Numbered from the stretch's first letter, positions 12,668 through 27,077 are shown. The stretch: 64,000 nucleotides of DNA from Burhinus oedicnemus (GCA_008921705.1 VFFE01007738.1:726756-790755), one strand, 5' to 3'. Made by a program: numbers and translations. The notes: generated from the letters alone by a model not told the origin.

Positions 12668-13114
12668 TGTGGGAAAATAACAGAAGATTGGTGAGGAAGA
12701 TTGTAAACACGCTCAAGTGACTTGCAGCTGAGGTGTCAAAAAACACATACATCACACTAATCATTGTTTAGTCTTGTGTGCTTGACAAGCAGAACACCTG
12801 TGCTTAGATAACATAGGTCGGTGATAGACTCAGAGGCAGCCTATCGAATATGTTTGAGATTCCTGCCCTGCTGTCGGGAAGATCAAAGCACAGTGGAAAA
12901 TTACACTTGTGTGAATCCTGGATATACAGGCGAGAACAGCAGGTTCAAAAAACACTCTCTAGCAAGGACCGAGCTCTGTGGTGGCTGTGTTCCCGCTTGC
13001 ATGCCTCTGCCCAGGTGCTGCTTTGGAGATCCCCCAGTTTGCGACATATGAAGATTAAATTAACTCTTTGCATTTCATCCATGGTTTTGTGGTTGTTCCT
13101 GTGTCCTGCCTACA
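12668..13114 (+). mobile_element. ERV array LTR2 (inner, recombinant)
   Basis: The left part (to the base equivalent to 9242) matches LTR6, and the right part (from the base equivalent to 9142) matches LTR1. It serves as the 3' LTR of unit 1 and the 5' LTR of unit 2. It lies directly between internal regions with no target duplication on either side. Confidence 0.92.
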
Positions 13115-13148
13115 TTGGCGTAGTTGGCAGGTCCAGGAACAGCCATGC

Positions 13149-14605
13149 CATGGCTGACAAAAGTCGGGGACTGGAGAGGCCACGACAGTGACTCCCCCTA
13201 TTCTGTGATGGCTCAGTACTGACCACTGGACCCCTGTGGCCACTGTCCTGGCTAAATTTGCTCCACCAGAAGCATGGCCTGAAATAGATGATGGGGCCGT
13301 GGTTACCCCCAGGCAATTGAAACGGCTGTGTGTGGGTTGCCATGGAAAGCAGCATTGGATTCTTCTCATAAATTAGTGGGGACATTGGGATGGATGTTAG
13401 CTACCGGACTTAGAGCTCTTTACCGTGAAGTTGTTGCATTACGAAGTAAAGTGAGAGAATTGGAAAAGGAAAACAGGGCTTTACAACATGCAAAGGTGAT
13501 CACGCAAGAAGTAATTACTGTTTGAGCAAAGCGGTGCTATGAGCTGCAAGATAATATAGAGCAGTTGGTAGTGCGTATCATTAATAAACGAAGGGACTAA
13601 TATGGTAAAAGGTTTTGATTTCCCAAGTTCGTGCTCTCACCACAAAACAGTCATGGTATCCTGAGGAATGGGATGGAAATATTTGGTGTGAATCCTTGGA
13701 CTCCAAGATTGAGCTTGAATTTGATCTGGACTTAAAGAGCAGGGAGGTGGTGGAAGCATGACCCCTCGTACAAATTAGGGGGGAGCAGGAACAAGTGAAT
13801 GGGGGAGTACAGATCATGCATACTTACACTCCAAAAGAGTTACGGGAATTTTTAGAGAACTATCAGCAAAAGACTGGTAAAGGCATACTGGCATGGATTT
13901 TGTGAGCTTGGGATAATGGAGCTGCACCTATCCATTTATTAGCAGGTGAGAAAGATTTATTAAGCCCTATAGCCAATGATGATCAGATACAACAAGGATA
14001 TGCTCAGCTGCAAAACGTCAGAGGTCCGGATGGGCATGACATTATTGCGCCTACACTATATCAATGGTTGTGTGCAGCAGCTTTAACAGCATATGCAGAA
14101 CCTGCTGAATTAGTGTCGTCCCTCAGAATCCAGTGTATGGAAGAAGGTGTTAATTTGGTGTGGCACATGGGGATGGCTCATGTGTTGGTTATGGGATCCA
14201 ATTCAGACAGTGTAGCAGTAATAAGAAGTATCAAAATACAGTTTTTGAGAGGAGTACCTGCCTCACTAAAACTCTTGATTATATCAGCAGTGACAAATAG
14301 TATGGGTAATGTAGGCAACCTAGCAAATACCTTGAGGGAAATTGGGGCTGTAATTTTGAGACCATCTGTTTGGGTGGTGAATAAAGGAAAGCCGGCAAAA
14401 CTGAAAGGAGTTACATCATGGGCGATGAGGAAACAAATGCGGAATGGTCTTGTACAAGCCAGTATCCCACAATCAGAAATAGGTGGGATCACAACATCAG
14501 AAATGTTTGGCCGATTGCAAAAGTTAGCATTTATGCAAAAATGCCAACAGCCCCCAGCCCCGTCACCAACTCCAGCGCCCACCCTCCGCATCCCCTGCCA
14601 CCTCA
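13149..14605 (+). pseudogene. gag: ERV gag pseudogene, unit 2
   Basis: Copy of the unit 1 gag. The shared TGA in the capsid motif is at 13903, and the long capsid-like frame is 14068-14706. Confidence 0.75.
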
Positions 14606-15303
14606 ATGCAAGACATTACCTGGCAACAAAAGCAATATCCTTTACAACTATTGCCTCAGGGATACAAACACAGTCCCTCCATTTGTCACCTAATGATAGC
14701 AGCTGACGTAGCACTATGGTCAGGTACTGTTTACCATTATATTGATGATCTATTGATTATGGCAGAGACACAACAATAAATTGAAGCAGCTGCCAAATTT
14801 CTGCAAGTGCACATACAGGACTGAGCCTGGGCAATTAATCCAAAGAAAATACAGGGCCCTGGTACTACTGTACAATTCTTGGGAATAGTTTGGCATGGAC
14901 AGATTAGAGAAATACCAAATAAGATAGAGCAAACAGTCCAGCGATTTTCTGTATCAACCACAGTTAAACAGTTACAGACCTTTTTGGGACTTTTAGGGTA
15001 TTGGAGACCTTTTATTCCACATCTGGTGATACTAACGTGCTCCCTGCAGAAATTAACTAGGAAGAAAGTTGTTTGGCAGGGGACCAAGCAACAACAAGAA
15101 GCCTTTGATGCCTGCAAAAATGCTTTGATTGAGGATGCGCAATTATACACTCATAAGTGAGGATATCCTTTTCAATTAGAAGTAATAATTGTAGATGATA
15201 TAGTCTCATGGGGATCATGGCAGATGACTGGGCTGAAAAATCAGGAAGAACCTGTAGGATTTTGGTCCGAGGCATTACAAGCCTCTGCTATACATTATAC
15301 CCC
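14606..15303 (+). pseudogene. pol: ERV pol pseudogene, unit 2
   Basis: Copy of the truncated RT of unit 1. The YIDD box is at 14738-14749, with the same stops and the same deletion junction after gag. Confidence 0.8.
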
Positions 15304-16259
15304 AACTTCTCCTGTTATTTTACATCCTTTGTTAATATCAGATTCTTGAGTTCTTCTATTTCAGATATCTTCGACGAATACCTGTGCCTTATCTAGAGGA
15401 GATAGCATTGCAACAGTGTTATTGATGTCGCAAACCCAACATTGAATTTCATCTCAATCTGAAAAAGCACAAGCCATAGCTCTCTAATCTGTGTGGGCAA
15501 TTACCCTACATCAGTTTATCAAACCCACAGCAATATTAGCTGAAGGAGCTGGAGCAACATGTATGTATTACTGGAAGGGGATGACACTCCTGTTTTCCTC
15601 CTCTATGACAGGTCAGCTCATTGTGCTTTGTAGCCTAGTACTACATGCACCTGCCCTGGATACATTTCCACAAGATCAATATGTAAATGCTTAGATTTGG
15701 TTAGCCTCTACTGTAACTAACTCATATACCTTTTATATTAAGGGAAGATTAAAAGCTGTAGATCTTTTGACGTGTTTAATAGGTGTGCCAGTTCCAGTAG
15801 TTGTATTACAGAATTATACTATGCTAAGGGATTTTGGTATGAATGTTCCTCATCGCTATTCTTTCTGAGTAGGTAATGGCTGTATGCCAATGAACATTAC
15901 AAAATCGACTAATGGTAGACTACTTCCTCCTTCAACGCCGTAAATGTTGCTTCAATTTTGAAGGTATTTGTTGCTTCAACATAACTGATGAATCAGCCAG
16001 CATAGAGGATGACATTCAACATCTCCAGGACTTAATGCATCAAATGAAACAATCTACCGGTGGTGCCTGGCTGGCTGAGTGGTTTAACTCCCTGACAGGA
16101 GGAACGGGACACCTGATTCAAAGCATTATTGTACAGATATGTGTATTCCTTTTTCTATATGTGTTTTTTGCTTGCCTCTGTAAATTACTCTGTGCTACAC
16201 CCTGCAAGCTCATACGGACACCTCCAAGTTTGCCAGTTCCAGCAGAAGCAGTCTCTTGA
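15304..16259 (+). pseudogene. env: ERV env pseudogene, unit 2
   Basis: Copy of the unit 1 env. CX6CC is at 15948-15974 within the open frame 15912-16259. Confidence 0.72.
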
Positions 16260-16273
16260 GCAAGAGCGTGGAA

Positions 16274-16720
16274 TGTGGGAAAATAACAGAAGATTGGTGA
16301 GGAAGATTGTAAACACGCTCAAGTGACTTGCAGCTGAGGTGTCAAAAAACACATACATCACACTAATCATTGTTTAGTCTTGTGTGCTTGACAAGCAGAA
16401 CACCTGTGCTTAGATAACATAGGTCGGTGATAGACTCAGAGGCAGCCTATCGAATATGTTTGAGATTCCTGCCCTGCTGTCGGGAAGATCAAAGCACAGT
16501 GGAAAATTACACTTGTGTGAATCCTGGATATACAGGCGAGAACAGCAGGTTCAAAAAACACTCTCTAGCAAGGACCGAGCTCTGTGGTGGCTGTGTTCCC
16601 GCTTGCATGCCTCTGCCCAGGTGCTGCTTTGGAGATCCCCCAGTTTGCGACATATGAAGATTAAATTAACTCTTTGCATTTCATCCATGGTTTTGTGGTT
16701 GTTCCTGTGTCCTGCCTACA
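16274..16720 (+). mobile_element. ERV array LTR3 (inner, recombinant)
   Basis: Same hybrid as LTR2. No difference from LTR2 was seen on comparison. Confidence 0.92.
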
Positions 16721-16754
16721 TTGGCGTAGTTGGCAGGTCCAGGAACAGCCATGC

Positions 16755-18211
16755 CATGGCTGACAAAAGTCGGGGACTGGAGAGGCCACGACAGTGACTC
16801 CCCCTATTCTGTGATGGCTCAGTACTGACCACTGGACCCCTGTGGCCACTGTCCTGGCTAAATTTGCTCCACCAGAAGCATGGCCTGAAATAGATGATGG
16901 GGCCGTGGTTACCCCCAGGCAATTGAAACGGCTGTGTGTGGGTTGCCATGGAAAGCAGCATTGGATTCTTCTCATAAATTAGTGGGGACATTGGGATGGA
17001 TGTTAGCTACCGGACTTAGAGCTCTTTACCGTGAAGTTGTTGCATTACGAAGTAAAGTGAGAGAATTGGAAAAGGAAAACAGGGCTTTACAACATGCAAA
17101 GGTGATCACGCAAGAAGTAATTACTGTTTGAGCAAAGCGGTGCTATGAGCTGCAAGATAATATAGAGCAGTTGGTAGTGCGTATCATTAATAAACGAAGG
17201 GACTAATATGGTAAAAGGTTTTGATTTCCCAAGTTCGTGCTCTCACCACAAAACAGTCATGGTATCCTGAGGAATGGGATGGAAATATTTGGTGTGAATC
17301 CTTGGACTCCAAGATTGAGCTTGAATTTGATCTGGACTTAAAGAGCAGGGAGGTGGTGGAAGCATGACCCCTCGTACAAATTAGGGGGGAGCAGGAACAA
17401 GTGAATGGGGGAGTACAGATCATGCATACTTACACTCCAAAAGAGTTACGGGAATTTTTAGAGAACTATCAGCAAAAGACTGGTAAAGGCATACTGGCAT
17501 GGATTTTGTGAGCTTGGGATAATGGAGCTGCACCTATCCATTTATTAGCAGGTGAGAAAGATTTATTAAGCCCTATAGCCAATGATGATCAGATACAACA
17601 AGGATATGCTCAGCTGCAAAACGTCAGAGGTCCGGATGGGCATGACATTATTGCGCCTACACTATATCAATGGTTGTGTGCAGCAGCTTTAACAGCATAT
17701 GCAGAACCTGCTGAATTAGTGTCGTCCCTCAGAATCCAGTGTATGGAAGAAGGTGTTAATTTGGTGTGGCACATGGGGATGGCTCATGTGTTGGTTATGG
17801 GATCCAATTCAGACAGTGTAGCAGTAATAAGAAGTATCAAAATACAGTTTTTGAGAGGAGTACCTGCCTCACTAAAACTCTTGATTATATCAGCAGTGAC
17901 AAATAGTATGGGTAATGTAGGCAACCTAGCAAATACCTTGAGGGAAATTGGGGCTGTAATTTTGAGACCATCTGTTTGGGTGGTGAATAAAGGAAAGCCG
18001 GCAAAACTGAAAGGAGTTACATCATGGGCGATGAGGAAACAAATGCGGAATGGTCTTGTACAAGCCAGTATCCCACAATCAGAAATAGGTGGGATCACAA
18101 CATCAGAAATGTTTGGCCGATTGCAAAAGTTAGCATTTATGCAAAAATGCCAACAGCCCCCAGCCCCGTCACCAACTCCAGCGCCCACCCTCCGCATCCC
18201 CTGCCACCTCA
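16755..18211 (+). pseudogene. gag: ERV gag pseudogene, unit 3
   Basis: The capsid-like open frame is 17674-18312. The shared TGA is at 17509. Confidence 0.75.
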
Positions 18212-18909
18212 ATGCAAGACATTACCTGGCAACAAAAGCAATATCCTTTACAACTATTGCCTCAGGGATACAAACACAGTCCCTCCATTTGTCACCTAAT
18301 GATAGCAGCTGACGTAGCACTATGGTCAGGTACTGTTTACCATTATATTGATGATCTATTGATTATGGCAGAGACACAACAATAAATTGAAGCAGCTGCC
18401 AAATTTCTGCAAGTGCACATACAGGACTGAGCCTGGGCAATTAATCCAAAGAAAATACAGGGCCCTGGTACTACTGTACAATTCTTGGGAATAGTTTGGC
18501 ATGGACAGATTAGAGAAATACCAAATAAGATAGAGCAAACAGTCCAGCGATTTTCTGTATCAACCACAGTTAAACAGTTACAGACCTTTTTGGGACTTTT
18601 AGGGTATTGGAGACCTTTTATTCCACATCTGGTGATACTAACGTGCTCCCTGCAGAAATTAACTAGGAAGAAAGTTGTTTGGCAGGGGACCAAGCAACAA
18701 CAAGAAGCCTTTGATGCCTGCAAAAATGCTTTGATTGAGGATGCGCAATTATACACTCATAAGTGAGGATATCCTTTTCAATTAGAAGTAATAATTGTAG
18801 ATGATATAGTCTCATGGGGATCATGGCAGATGACTGGGCTGAAAAATCAGGAAGAACCTGTAGGATTTTGGTCCGAGGCATTACAAGCCTCTGCTATACA
18901 TTATACCCC
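18212..18909 (+). pseudogene. pol: ERV pol pseudogene, unit 3
   Basis: Truncated RT copy. The YIDD box is at 18344-18355. Confidence 0.8.
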
Positions 18910-19865
18910 AACTTCTCCTGTTATTTTACATCCTTTGTTAATATCAGATTCTTGAGTTCTTCTATTTCAGATATCTTCGACGAATACCTGTGCCTTATCT
19001 AGAGGAGATAGCATTGCAACAGTGTTATTGATGTCGCAAACCCAACATTGAATTTCATCTCAATCTGAAAAAGCACAAGCCATAGCTCTCTAATCTGTGT
19101 GGGCAATTACCCTACATCAGTTTATCAAACCCACAGCAATATTAGCTGAAGGAGCTGGAGCAACATGTATGTATTACTGGAAGGGGATGACACTCCTGTT
19201 TTCCTCCTCTATGACAGGTCAGCTCATTGTGCTTTGTAGCCTAGTACTACATGCACCTGCCCTGGATACATTTCCACAAGATCAATATGTAAATGCTTAG
19301 ATTTGGTTAGCCTCTACTGTAACTAACTCATATACCTTTTATATTAAGGGAAGATTAAAAGCTGTAGATCTTTTGACGTGTTTAATAGGTGTGCCAGTTC
19401 CAGTAGTTGTATTACAGAATTATACTATGCTAAGGGATTTTGGTATGAATGTTCCTCATCGCTATTCTTTCTGAGTAGGTAATGGCTGTATGCCAATGAA
19501 CATTACAAAATCGACTAATGGTAGACTACTTCCTCCTTCAACGCCGTAAATGTTGCTTCAATTTTGAAGGTATTTGTTGCTTCAACATAACTGATGAATC
19601 AGCCAGCATAGAGGATGACATTCAACATCTCCAGGACTTAATGCATCAAATGAAACAATCTACCGGTGGTGCCTGGCTGGCTGAGTGGTTTAACTCCCTG
19701 ACAGGAGGAACGGGACACCTGATTCAAAGCATTATTGTACAGATATGTGTATTCCTTTTTCTATATGTGTTTTTTGCTTGCCTCTGTAAATTACTCTGTG
19801 CTACACCCTGCAAGCTCATACGGACACCTCCAAGTTTGCCAGTTCCAGCAGAAGCAGTCTCTTGA
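18910..19865 (+). pseudogene. env: ERV env pseudogene, unit 3
   Basis: CX6CC is at 19554-19580 in the open frame 19518-19865. Confidence 0.72.
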
Positions 19866-19879
19866 GCAAGAGCGTGGAA

Positions 19880-20326
19880 TGTGGGAAAATAACAGAAGAT
19901 TGGTGAGGAAGATTGTAAACACGCTCAAGTGACTTGCAGCTGAGGTGTCAAAAAACACATACATCACACTAATCATTGTTTAGTCTTGTGTGCTTGACAA
20001 GCAGAACACCTGTGCTTAGATAACATAGGTCGGTGATAGACTCAGAGGCAGCCTATCGAATATGTTTGAGATTCCTGCCCTGCTGTCGGGAAGATCAAAG
20101 CACAGTGGAAAATTACACTTGTGTGAATCCTGGATATACAGGCGAGAACAGCAGGTTCAAAAAACACTCTCTAGCAAGGACCGAGCTCTGTGGTGGCTGT
20201 GTTCCCGCTTGCATGCCTCTGCCCAGGTGCTGCTTTGGAGATCCCCCAGTTTGCGACATATGAAGATTAAATTAACTCTTTGCATTTCATCCATGGTTTT
20301 GTGGTTGTTCCTGTGTCCTGCCTACA
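19880..20326 (+). mobile_element. ERV array LTR4 (inner, recombinant)
   Basis: Same hybrid as LTR2 and LTR3. Confidence 0.92.
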
Positions 20327-20360
20327 TTGGCGTAGTTGGCAGGTCCAGGAACAGCCATGC

Positions 20361-21817
20361 CATGGCTGACAAAAGTCGGGGACTGGAGAGGCCACGACAG
20401 TGACTCCCCCTATTCTGTGATGGCTCAGTACTGACCACTGGACCCCTGTGGCCACTGTCCTGGCTAAATTTGCTCCACCAGAAGCATGGCCTGAAATAGA
20501 TGATGGGGCCGTGGTTACCCCCAGGCAATTGAAACGGCTGTGTGTGGGTTGCCATGGAAAGCAGCATTGGATTCTTCTCATAAATTAGTGGGGACATTGG
20601 GATGGATGTTAGCTACCGGACTTAGAGCTCTTTACCGTGAAGTTGTTGCATTACGAAGTAAAGTGAGAGAATTGGAAAAGGAAAACAGGGCTTTACAACA
20701 TGCAAAGGTGATCACGCAAGAAGTAATTACTGTTTGAGCAAAGCGGTGCTATGAGCTGCAAGATAATATAGAGCAGTTGGTAGTGCGTATCATTAATAAA
20801 CGAAGGGACTAATATGGTAAAAGGTTTTGATTTCCCAAGTTCGTGCTCTCACCACAAAACAGTCATGGTATCCTGAGGAATGGGATGGAAATATTTGGTG
20901 TGAATCCTTGGACTCCAAGATTGAGCTTGAATTTGATCTGGACTTAAAGAGCAGGGAGGTGGTGGAAGCATGACCCCTCGTACAAATTAGGGGGGAGCAG
21001 GAACAAGTGAATGGGGGAGTACAGATCATGCATACTTACACTCCAAAAGAGTTACGGGAATTTTTAGAGAACTATCAGCAAAAGACTGGTAAAGGCATAC
21101 TGGCATGGATTTTGTGAGCTTGGGATAATGGAGCTGCACCTATCCATTTATTAGCAGGTGAGAAAGATTTATTAAGCCCTATAGCCAATGATGATCAGAT
21201 ACAACAAGGATATGCTCAGCTGCAAAACGTCAGAGGTCCGGATGGGCATGACATTATTGCGCCTACACTATATCAATGGTTGTGTGCAGCAGCTTTAACA
21301 GCATATGCAGAACCTGCTGAATTAGTGTCGTCCCTCAGAATCCAGTGTATGGAAGAAGGTGTTAATTTGGTGTGGCACATGGGGATGGCTCATGTGTTGG
21401 TTATGGGATCCAATTCAGACAGTGTAGCAGTAATAAGAAGTATCAAAATACAGTTTTTGAGAGGAGTACCTGCCTCACTAAAACTCTTGATTATATCAGC
21501 AGTGACAAATAGTATGGGTAATGTAGGCAACCTAGCAAATACCTTGAGGGAAATTGGGGCTGTAATTTTGAGACCATCTGTTTGGGTGGTGAATAAAGGA
21601 AAGCCGGCAAAACTGAAAGGAGTTACATCATGGGCGATGAGGAAACAAATGCGGAATGGTCTTGTACAAGCCAGTATCCCACAATCAGAAATAGGTGGGA
21701 TCACAACATCAGAAATGTTTGGCCGATTGCAAAAGTTAGCATTTATGCAAAAATGCCAACAGCCCCCAGCCCCGTCACCAACTCCAGCGCCCACCCTCCG
21801 CATCCCCTGCCACCTCA
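20361..21817 (+). pseudogene. gag: ERV gag pseudogene, unit 4
   Basis: The capsid-like open frame is 21280-21918. The shared TGA is at 21115. Confidence 0.75.
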
Positions 21818-22515
21818 ATGCAAGACATTACCTGGCAACAAAAGCAATATCCTTTACAACTATTGCCTCAGGGATACAAACACAGTCCCTCCATTTGTCA
21901 CCTAATGATAGCAGCTGACGTAGCACTATGGTCAGGTACTGTTTACCATTATATTGATGATCTATTGATTATGGCAGAGACACAACAATAAATTGAAGCA
22001 GCTGCCAAATTTCTGCAAGTGCACATACAGGACTGAGCCTGGGCAATTAATCCAAAGAAAATACAGGGCCCTGGTACTACTGTACAATTCTTGGGAATAG
22101 TTTGGCATGGACAGATTAGAGAAATACCAAATAAGATAGAGCAAACAGTCCAGCGATTTTCTGTATCAACCACAGTTAAACAGTTACAGACCTTTTTGGG
22201 ACTTTTAGGGTATTGGAGACCTTTTATTCCACATCTGGTGATACTAACGTGCTCCCTGCAGAAATTAACTAGGAAGAAAGTTGTTTGGCAGGGGACCAAG
22301 CAACAACAAGAAGCCTTTGATGCCTGCAAAAATGCTTTGATTGAGGATGCGCAATTATACACTCATAAGTGAGGATATCCTTTTCAATTAGAAGTAATAA
22401 TTGTAGATGATATAGTCTCATGGGGATCATGGCAGATGACTGGGCTGAAAAATCAGGAAGAACCTGTAGGATTTTGGTCCGAGGCATTACAAGCCTCTGC
22501 TATACATTATACCCC
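21818..22515 (+). pseudogene. pol: ERV pol pseudogene, unit 4
   Basis: Truncated RT copy. The YIDD box is at 21950-21961. Confidence 0.8.
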
Positions 22516-23471
22516 AACTTCTCCTGTTATTTTACATCCTTTGTTAATATCAGATTCTTGAGTTCTTCTATTTCAGATATCTTCGACGAATACCTGTGCC
22601 TTATCTAGAGGAGATAGCATTGCAACAGTGTTATTGATGTCGCAAACCCAACATTGAATTTCATCTCAATCTGAAAAAGCACAAGCCATAGCTCTCTAAT
22701 CTGTGTGGGCAATTACCCTACATCAGTTTATCAAACCCACAGCAATATTAGCTGAAGGAGCTGGAGCAACATGTATGTATTACTGGAAGGGGATGACACT
22801 CCTGTTTTCCTCCTCTATGACAGGTCAGCTCATTGTGCTTTGTAGCCTAGTACTACATGCACCTGCCCTGGATACATTTCCACAAGATCAATATGTAAAT
22901 GCTTAGATTTGGTTAGCCTCTACTGTAACTAACTCATATACCTTTTATATTAAGGGAAGATTAAAAGCTGTAGATCTTTTGACGTGTTTAATAGGTGTGC
23001 CAGTTCCAGTAGTTGTATTACAGAATTATACTATGCTAAGGGATTTTGGTATGAATGTTCCTCATCGCTATTCTTTCTGAGTAGGTAATGGCTGTATGCC
23101 AATGAACATTACAAAATCGACTAATGGTAGACTACTTCCTCCTTCAACGCCGTAAATGTTGCTTCAATTTTGAAGGTATTTGTTGCTTCAACATAACTGA
23201 TGAATCAGCCAGCATAGAGGATGACATTCAACATCTCCAGGACTTAATGCATCAAATGAAACAATCTACCGGTGGTGCCTGGCTGGCTGAGTGGTTTAAC
23301 TCCCTGACAGGAGGAACGGGACACCTGATTCAAAGCATTATTGTACAGATATGTGTATTCCTTTTTCTATATGTGTTTTTTGCTTGCCTCTGTAAATTAC
23401 TCTGTGCTACACCCTGCAAGCTCATACGGACACCTCCAAGTTTGCCAGTTCCAGCAGAAGCAGTCTCTTGA
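22516..23471 (+). pseudogene. env: ERV env pseudogene, unit 4
   Basis: CX6CC is at 23160-23186 in the open frame 23124-23471. Confidence 0.72.
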
Positions 23472-23485
23472 GCAAGAGCGTGGAA

Positions 23486-23932
23486 TGTGGGAAAATAACA
23501 GAAGATTGGTGAGGAAGATTGTAAACACGCTCAAGTGACTTGCAGCTGAGGTGTCAAAAAACACATACATCACACTAATCATTGTTTAGTCTTGTGTGCT
23601 TGACAAGCAGAACACCTGTGCTTAGATAACATAGGTCGGTGATAGACTCAGAGGCAGCCTATCGAATATGTTTGAGATTCCTGCCCTGCTGTCGGGAAGA
23701 TCAAAGCACAGTGGAAAATTACACTTGTGTGAATCCTGGATATACAGGCGAGAACAGCAGGTTCAAAAAACACTCTCTAGCAAGGACCGAGCTCTGTGGT
23801 GGCTGTGTTCCCGCTTGCATGCCTCTGCCCAGGTGCTGCTTTGGAGATCCCCCAGTTTGCGACATATGAAGATTAAATTAACTCTTTGCATTTCATCCAT
23901 GGTTTTGTGGTTGTTCCTGTGTCCTGCCTACA
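23486..23932 (+). mobile_element. ERV array LTR5 (inner, recombinant)
   Basis: Same hybrid as LTR2-LTR4. It is the last LTR that carries the LTR1-type right half. Confidence 0.92.
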
Positions 23933-23966
23933 TTGGCGTAGTTGGCAGGTCCAGGAACAGCCATGC

Positions 23967-25423
23967 CATGGCTGACAAAAGTCGGGGACTGGAGAGGCCA
24001 CGACAGTGACTCCCCCTATTCTGTGATGGCTCAGTACTGACCACTGGACCCCTGTGGCCACTGTCCTGGCTAAATTTGCTCCACCAGAAGCATGGCCTGA
24101 AATAGATGATGGGGCCGTGGTTACCCCCAGGCAATTGAAACGGCTGTGTGTGGGTTGCCATGGAAAGCAGCATTGGATTCTTCTCATAAATTAGTGGGGA
24201 CATTGGGATGGATGTTAGCTACCGGACTTAGAGCTCTTTACCGTGAAGTTGTTGCATTACGAAGTAAAGTGAGAGAATTGGAAAAGGAAAACAGGGCTTT
24301 ACAACATGCAAAGGTGATCACGCAAGAAGTAATTACTGTTTGAGCAAAGCGGTGCTATGAGCTGCAAGATAATATAGAGCAGTTGGTAGTGCGTATCATT
24401 AATAAACGAAGGGACTAATATGGTAAAAGGTTTTGATTTCCCAAGTTCGTGCTCTCACCACAAAACAGTCATGGTATCCTGAGGAATGGGATGGAAATAT
24501 TTGGTGTGAATCCTTGGACTCCAAGATTGAGCTTGAATTTGATCTGGACTTAAAGAGCAGGGAGGTGGTGGAAGCATGACCCCTCGTACAAATTAGGGGG
24601 GAGCAGGAACAAGTGAATGGGGGAGTACAGATCATGCATACTTACACTCCAAAAGAGTTACGGGAATTTTTAGAGAACTATCAGCAAAAGACTGGTAAAG
24701 GCATACTGGCATGGATTTTGTGAGCTTGGGATAATGGAGCTGCACCTATCCATTTATTAGCAGGTGAGAAAGATTTATTAAGCCCTATAGCCAATGATGA
24801 TCAGATACAACAAGGATATGCTCAGCTGCAAAACGTCAGAGGTCCGGATGGGCATGACATTATTGCGCCTACACTATATCAATGGTTGTGTGCAGCAGCT
24901 TTAACAGCATATGCAGAACCTGCTGAATTAGTGTCGTCCCTCAGAATCCAGTGTATGGAAGAAGGTGTTAATTTGGTGTGGCACATGGGGATGGCTCATG
25001 TGTTGGTTATGGGATCCAATTCAGACAGTGTAGCAGTAATAAGAAGTATCAAAATACAGTTTTTGAGAGGAGTACCTGCCTCACTAAAACTCTTGATTAT
25101 ATCAGCAGTGACAAATAGTATGGGTAATGTAGGCAACCTAGCAAATACCTTGAGGGAAATTGGGGCTGTAATTTTGAGACCATCTGTTTGGGTGGTGAAT
25201 AAAGGAAAGCCGGCAAAACTGAAAGGAGTTACATCATGGGCGATGAGGAAACAAATGCGGAATGGTCTTGTACAAGCCAGTATCCCACAATCAGAAATAG
25301 GTGGGATCACAACATCAGAAATGTTTGGCCGATTGCAAAAGTTAGCATTTATGCAAAAATGCCAACAGCCCCCAGCCCCGTCACCAACTCCAGCGCCCAC
25401 CCTCCGCATCCCCTGCCACCTCA
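23967..25423 (+). pseudogene. gag: ERV gag pseudogene, unit 5
   Basis: The capsid-like open frame is 24886-25524. The shared TGA is at 24721. Confidence 0.75.
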
Positions 25424-26121
25424 ATGCAAGACATTACCTGGCAACAAAAGCAATATCCTTTACAACTATTGCCTCAGGGATACAAACACAGTCCCTCCAT
25501 TTGTCACCTAATGATAGCAGCTGACGTAGCACTATGGTCAGGTACTGTTTACCATTATATTGATGATCTATTGATTATGGCAGAGACACAACAATAAATT
25601 GAAGCAGCTGCCAAATTTCTGCAAGTGCACATACAGGACTGAGCCTGGGCAATTAATCCAAAGAAAATACAGGGCCCTGGTACTACTGTACAATTCTTGG
25701 GAATAGTTTGGCATGGACAGATTAGAGAAATACCAAATAAGATAGAGCAAACAGTCCAGCGATTTTCTGTATCAACCACAGTTAAACAGTTACAGACCTT
25801 TTTGGGACTTTTAGGGTATTGGAGACCTTTTATTCCACATCTGGTGATACTAACGTGCTCCCTGCAGAAATTAACTAGGAAGAAAGTTGTTTGGCAGGGG
25901 ACCAAGCAACAACAAGAAGCCTTTGATGCCTGCAAAAATGCTTTGATTGAGGATGCGCAATTATACACTCATAAGTGAGGATATCCTTTTCAATTAGAAG
26001 TAATAATTGTAGATGATATAGTCTCATGGGGATCATGGCAGATGACTGGGCTGAAAAATCAGGAAGAACCTGTAGGATTTTGGTCCGAGGCATTACAAGC
26101 CTCTGCTATACATTATACCCC
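25424..26121 (+). pseudogene. pol: ERV pol pseudogene, unit 5
   Basis: Truncated RT copy. The YIDD box is at 25556-25567. Confidence 0.8.
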
Positions 26122-27077
26122 AACTTCTCCTGTTATTTTACATCCTTTGTTAATATCAGATTCTTGAGTTCTTCTATTTCAGATATCTTCGACGAATACC
26201 TGTGCCTTATCTAGAGGAGATAGCATTGCAACAGTGTTATTGATGTCGCAAACCCAACATTGAATTTCATCTCAATCTGAAAAAGCACAAGCCATAGCTC
26301 TCTAATCTGTGTGGGCAATTACCCTACATCAGTTTATCAAACCCACAGCAATATTAGCTGAAGGAGCTGGAGCAACATGTATGTATTACTGGAAGGGGAT
26401 GACACTCCTGTTTTCCTCCTCTATGACAGGTCAGCTCATTGTGCTTTGTAGCCTAGTACTACATGCACCTGCCCTGGATACATTTCCACAAGATCAATAT
26501 GTAAATGCTTAGATTTGGTTAGCCTCTACTGTAACTAACTCATATACCTTTTATATTAAGGGAAGATTAAAAGCTGTAGATCTTTTGACGTGTTTAATAG
26601 GTGTGCCAGTTCCAGTAGTTGTATTACAGAATTATACTATGCTAAGGGATTTTGGTATGAATGTTCCTCATCGCTATTCTTTCTGAGTAGGTAATGGCTG
26701 TATGCCAATGAACATTACAAAATCGACTAATGGTAGACTACTTCCTCCTTCAACGCCGTAAATGTTGCTTCAATTTTGAAGGTATTTGTTGCTTCAACAT
26801 AACTGATGAATCAGCCAGCATAGAGGATGACATTCAACATCTCCAGGACTTAATGCATCAAATGAAACAATCTACCGGTGGTGCCTGGCTGGCTGAGTGG
26901 TTTAACTCCCTGACAGGAGGAACGGGACACCTGATTCAAAGCATTATTGTACAGATATGTGTATTCCTTTTTCTATATGTGTTTTTTGCTTGCCTCTGTA
27001 AATTACTCTGTGCTACACCCTGCAAGCTCATACGGACACCTCCAAGTTTGCCAGTTCCAGCAGAAGCAGTCTCTTGA
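26122..27077 (+). pseudogene. env: ERV env pseudogene, unit 5
   Basis: CX6CC is at 26766-26792 in the open frame 26730-27077. Confidence 0.72.

Larger units (their letters stand above)
13115..16273 (+). mobile_element. ERV internal region, unit 2
   Basis: Identical in layout to unit 1, offset +3,606. The primer-binding site is at 13116-13131 and the purine-rich end abuts LTR3. Confidence 0.9.
16721..19879 (+). mobile_element. ERV internal region, unit 3
   Basis: Copy of the unit 1 internal region, offset +7,212. The primer-binding site is at 16722-16737. Confidence 0.9.
20327..23485 (+). mobile_element. ERV internal region, unit 4
   Basis: Copy of the unit 1 internal region, offset +10,818. 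The primer-binding site is at 20328-20343. Confidence 0.9.
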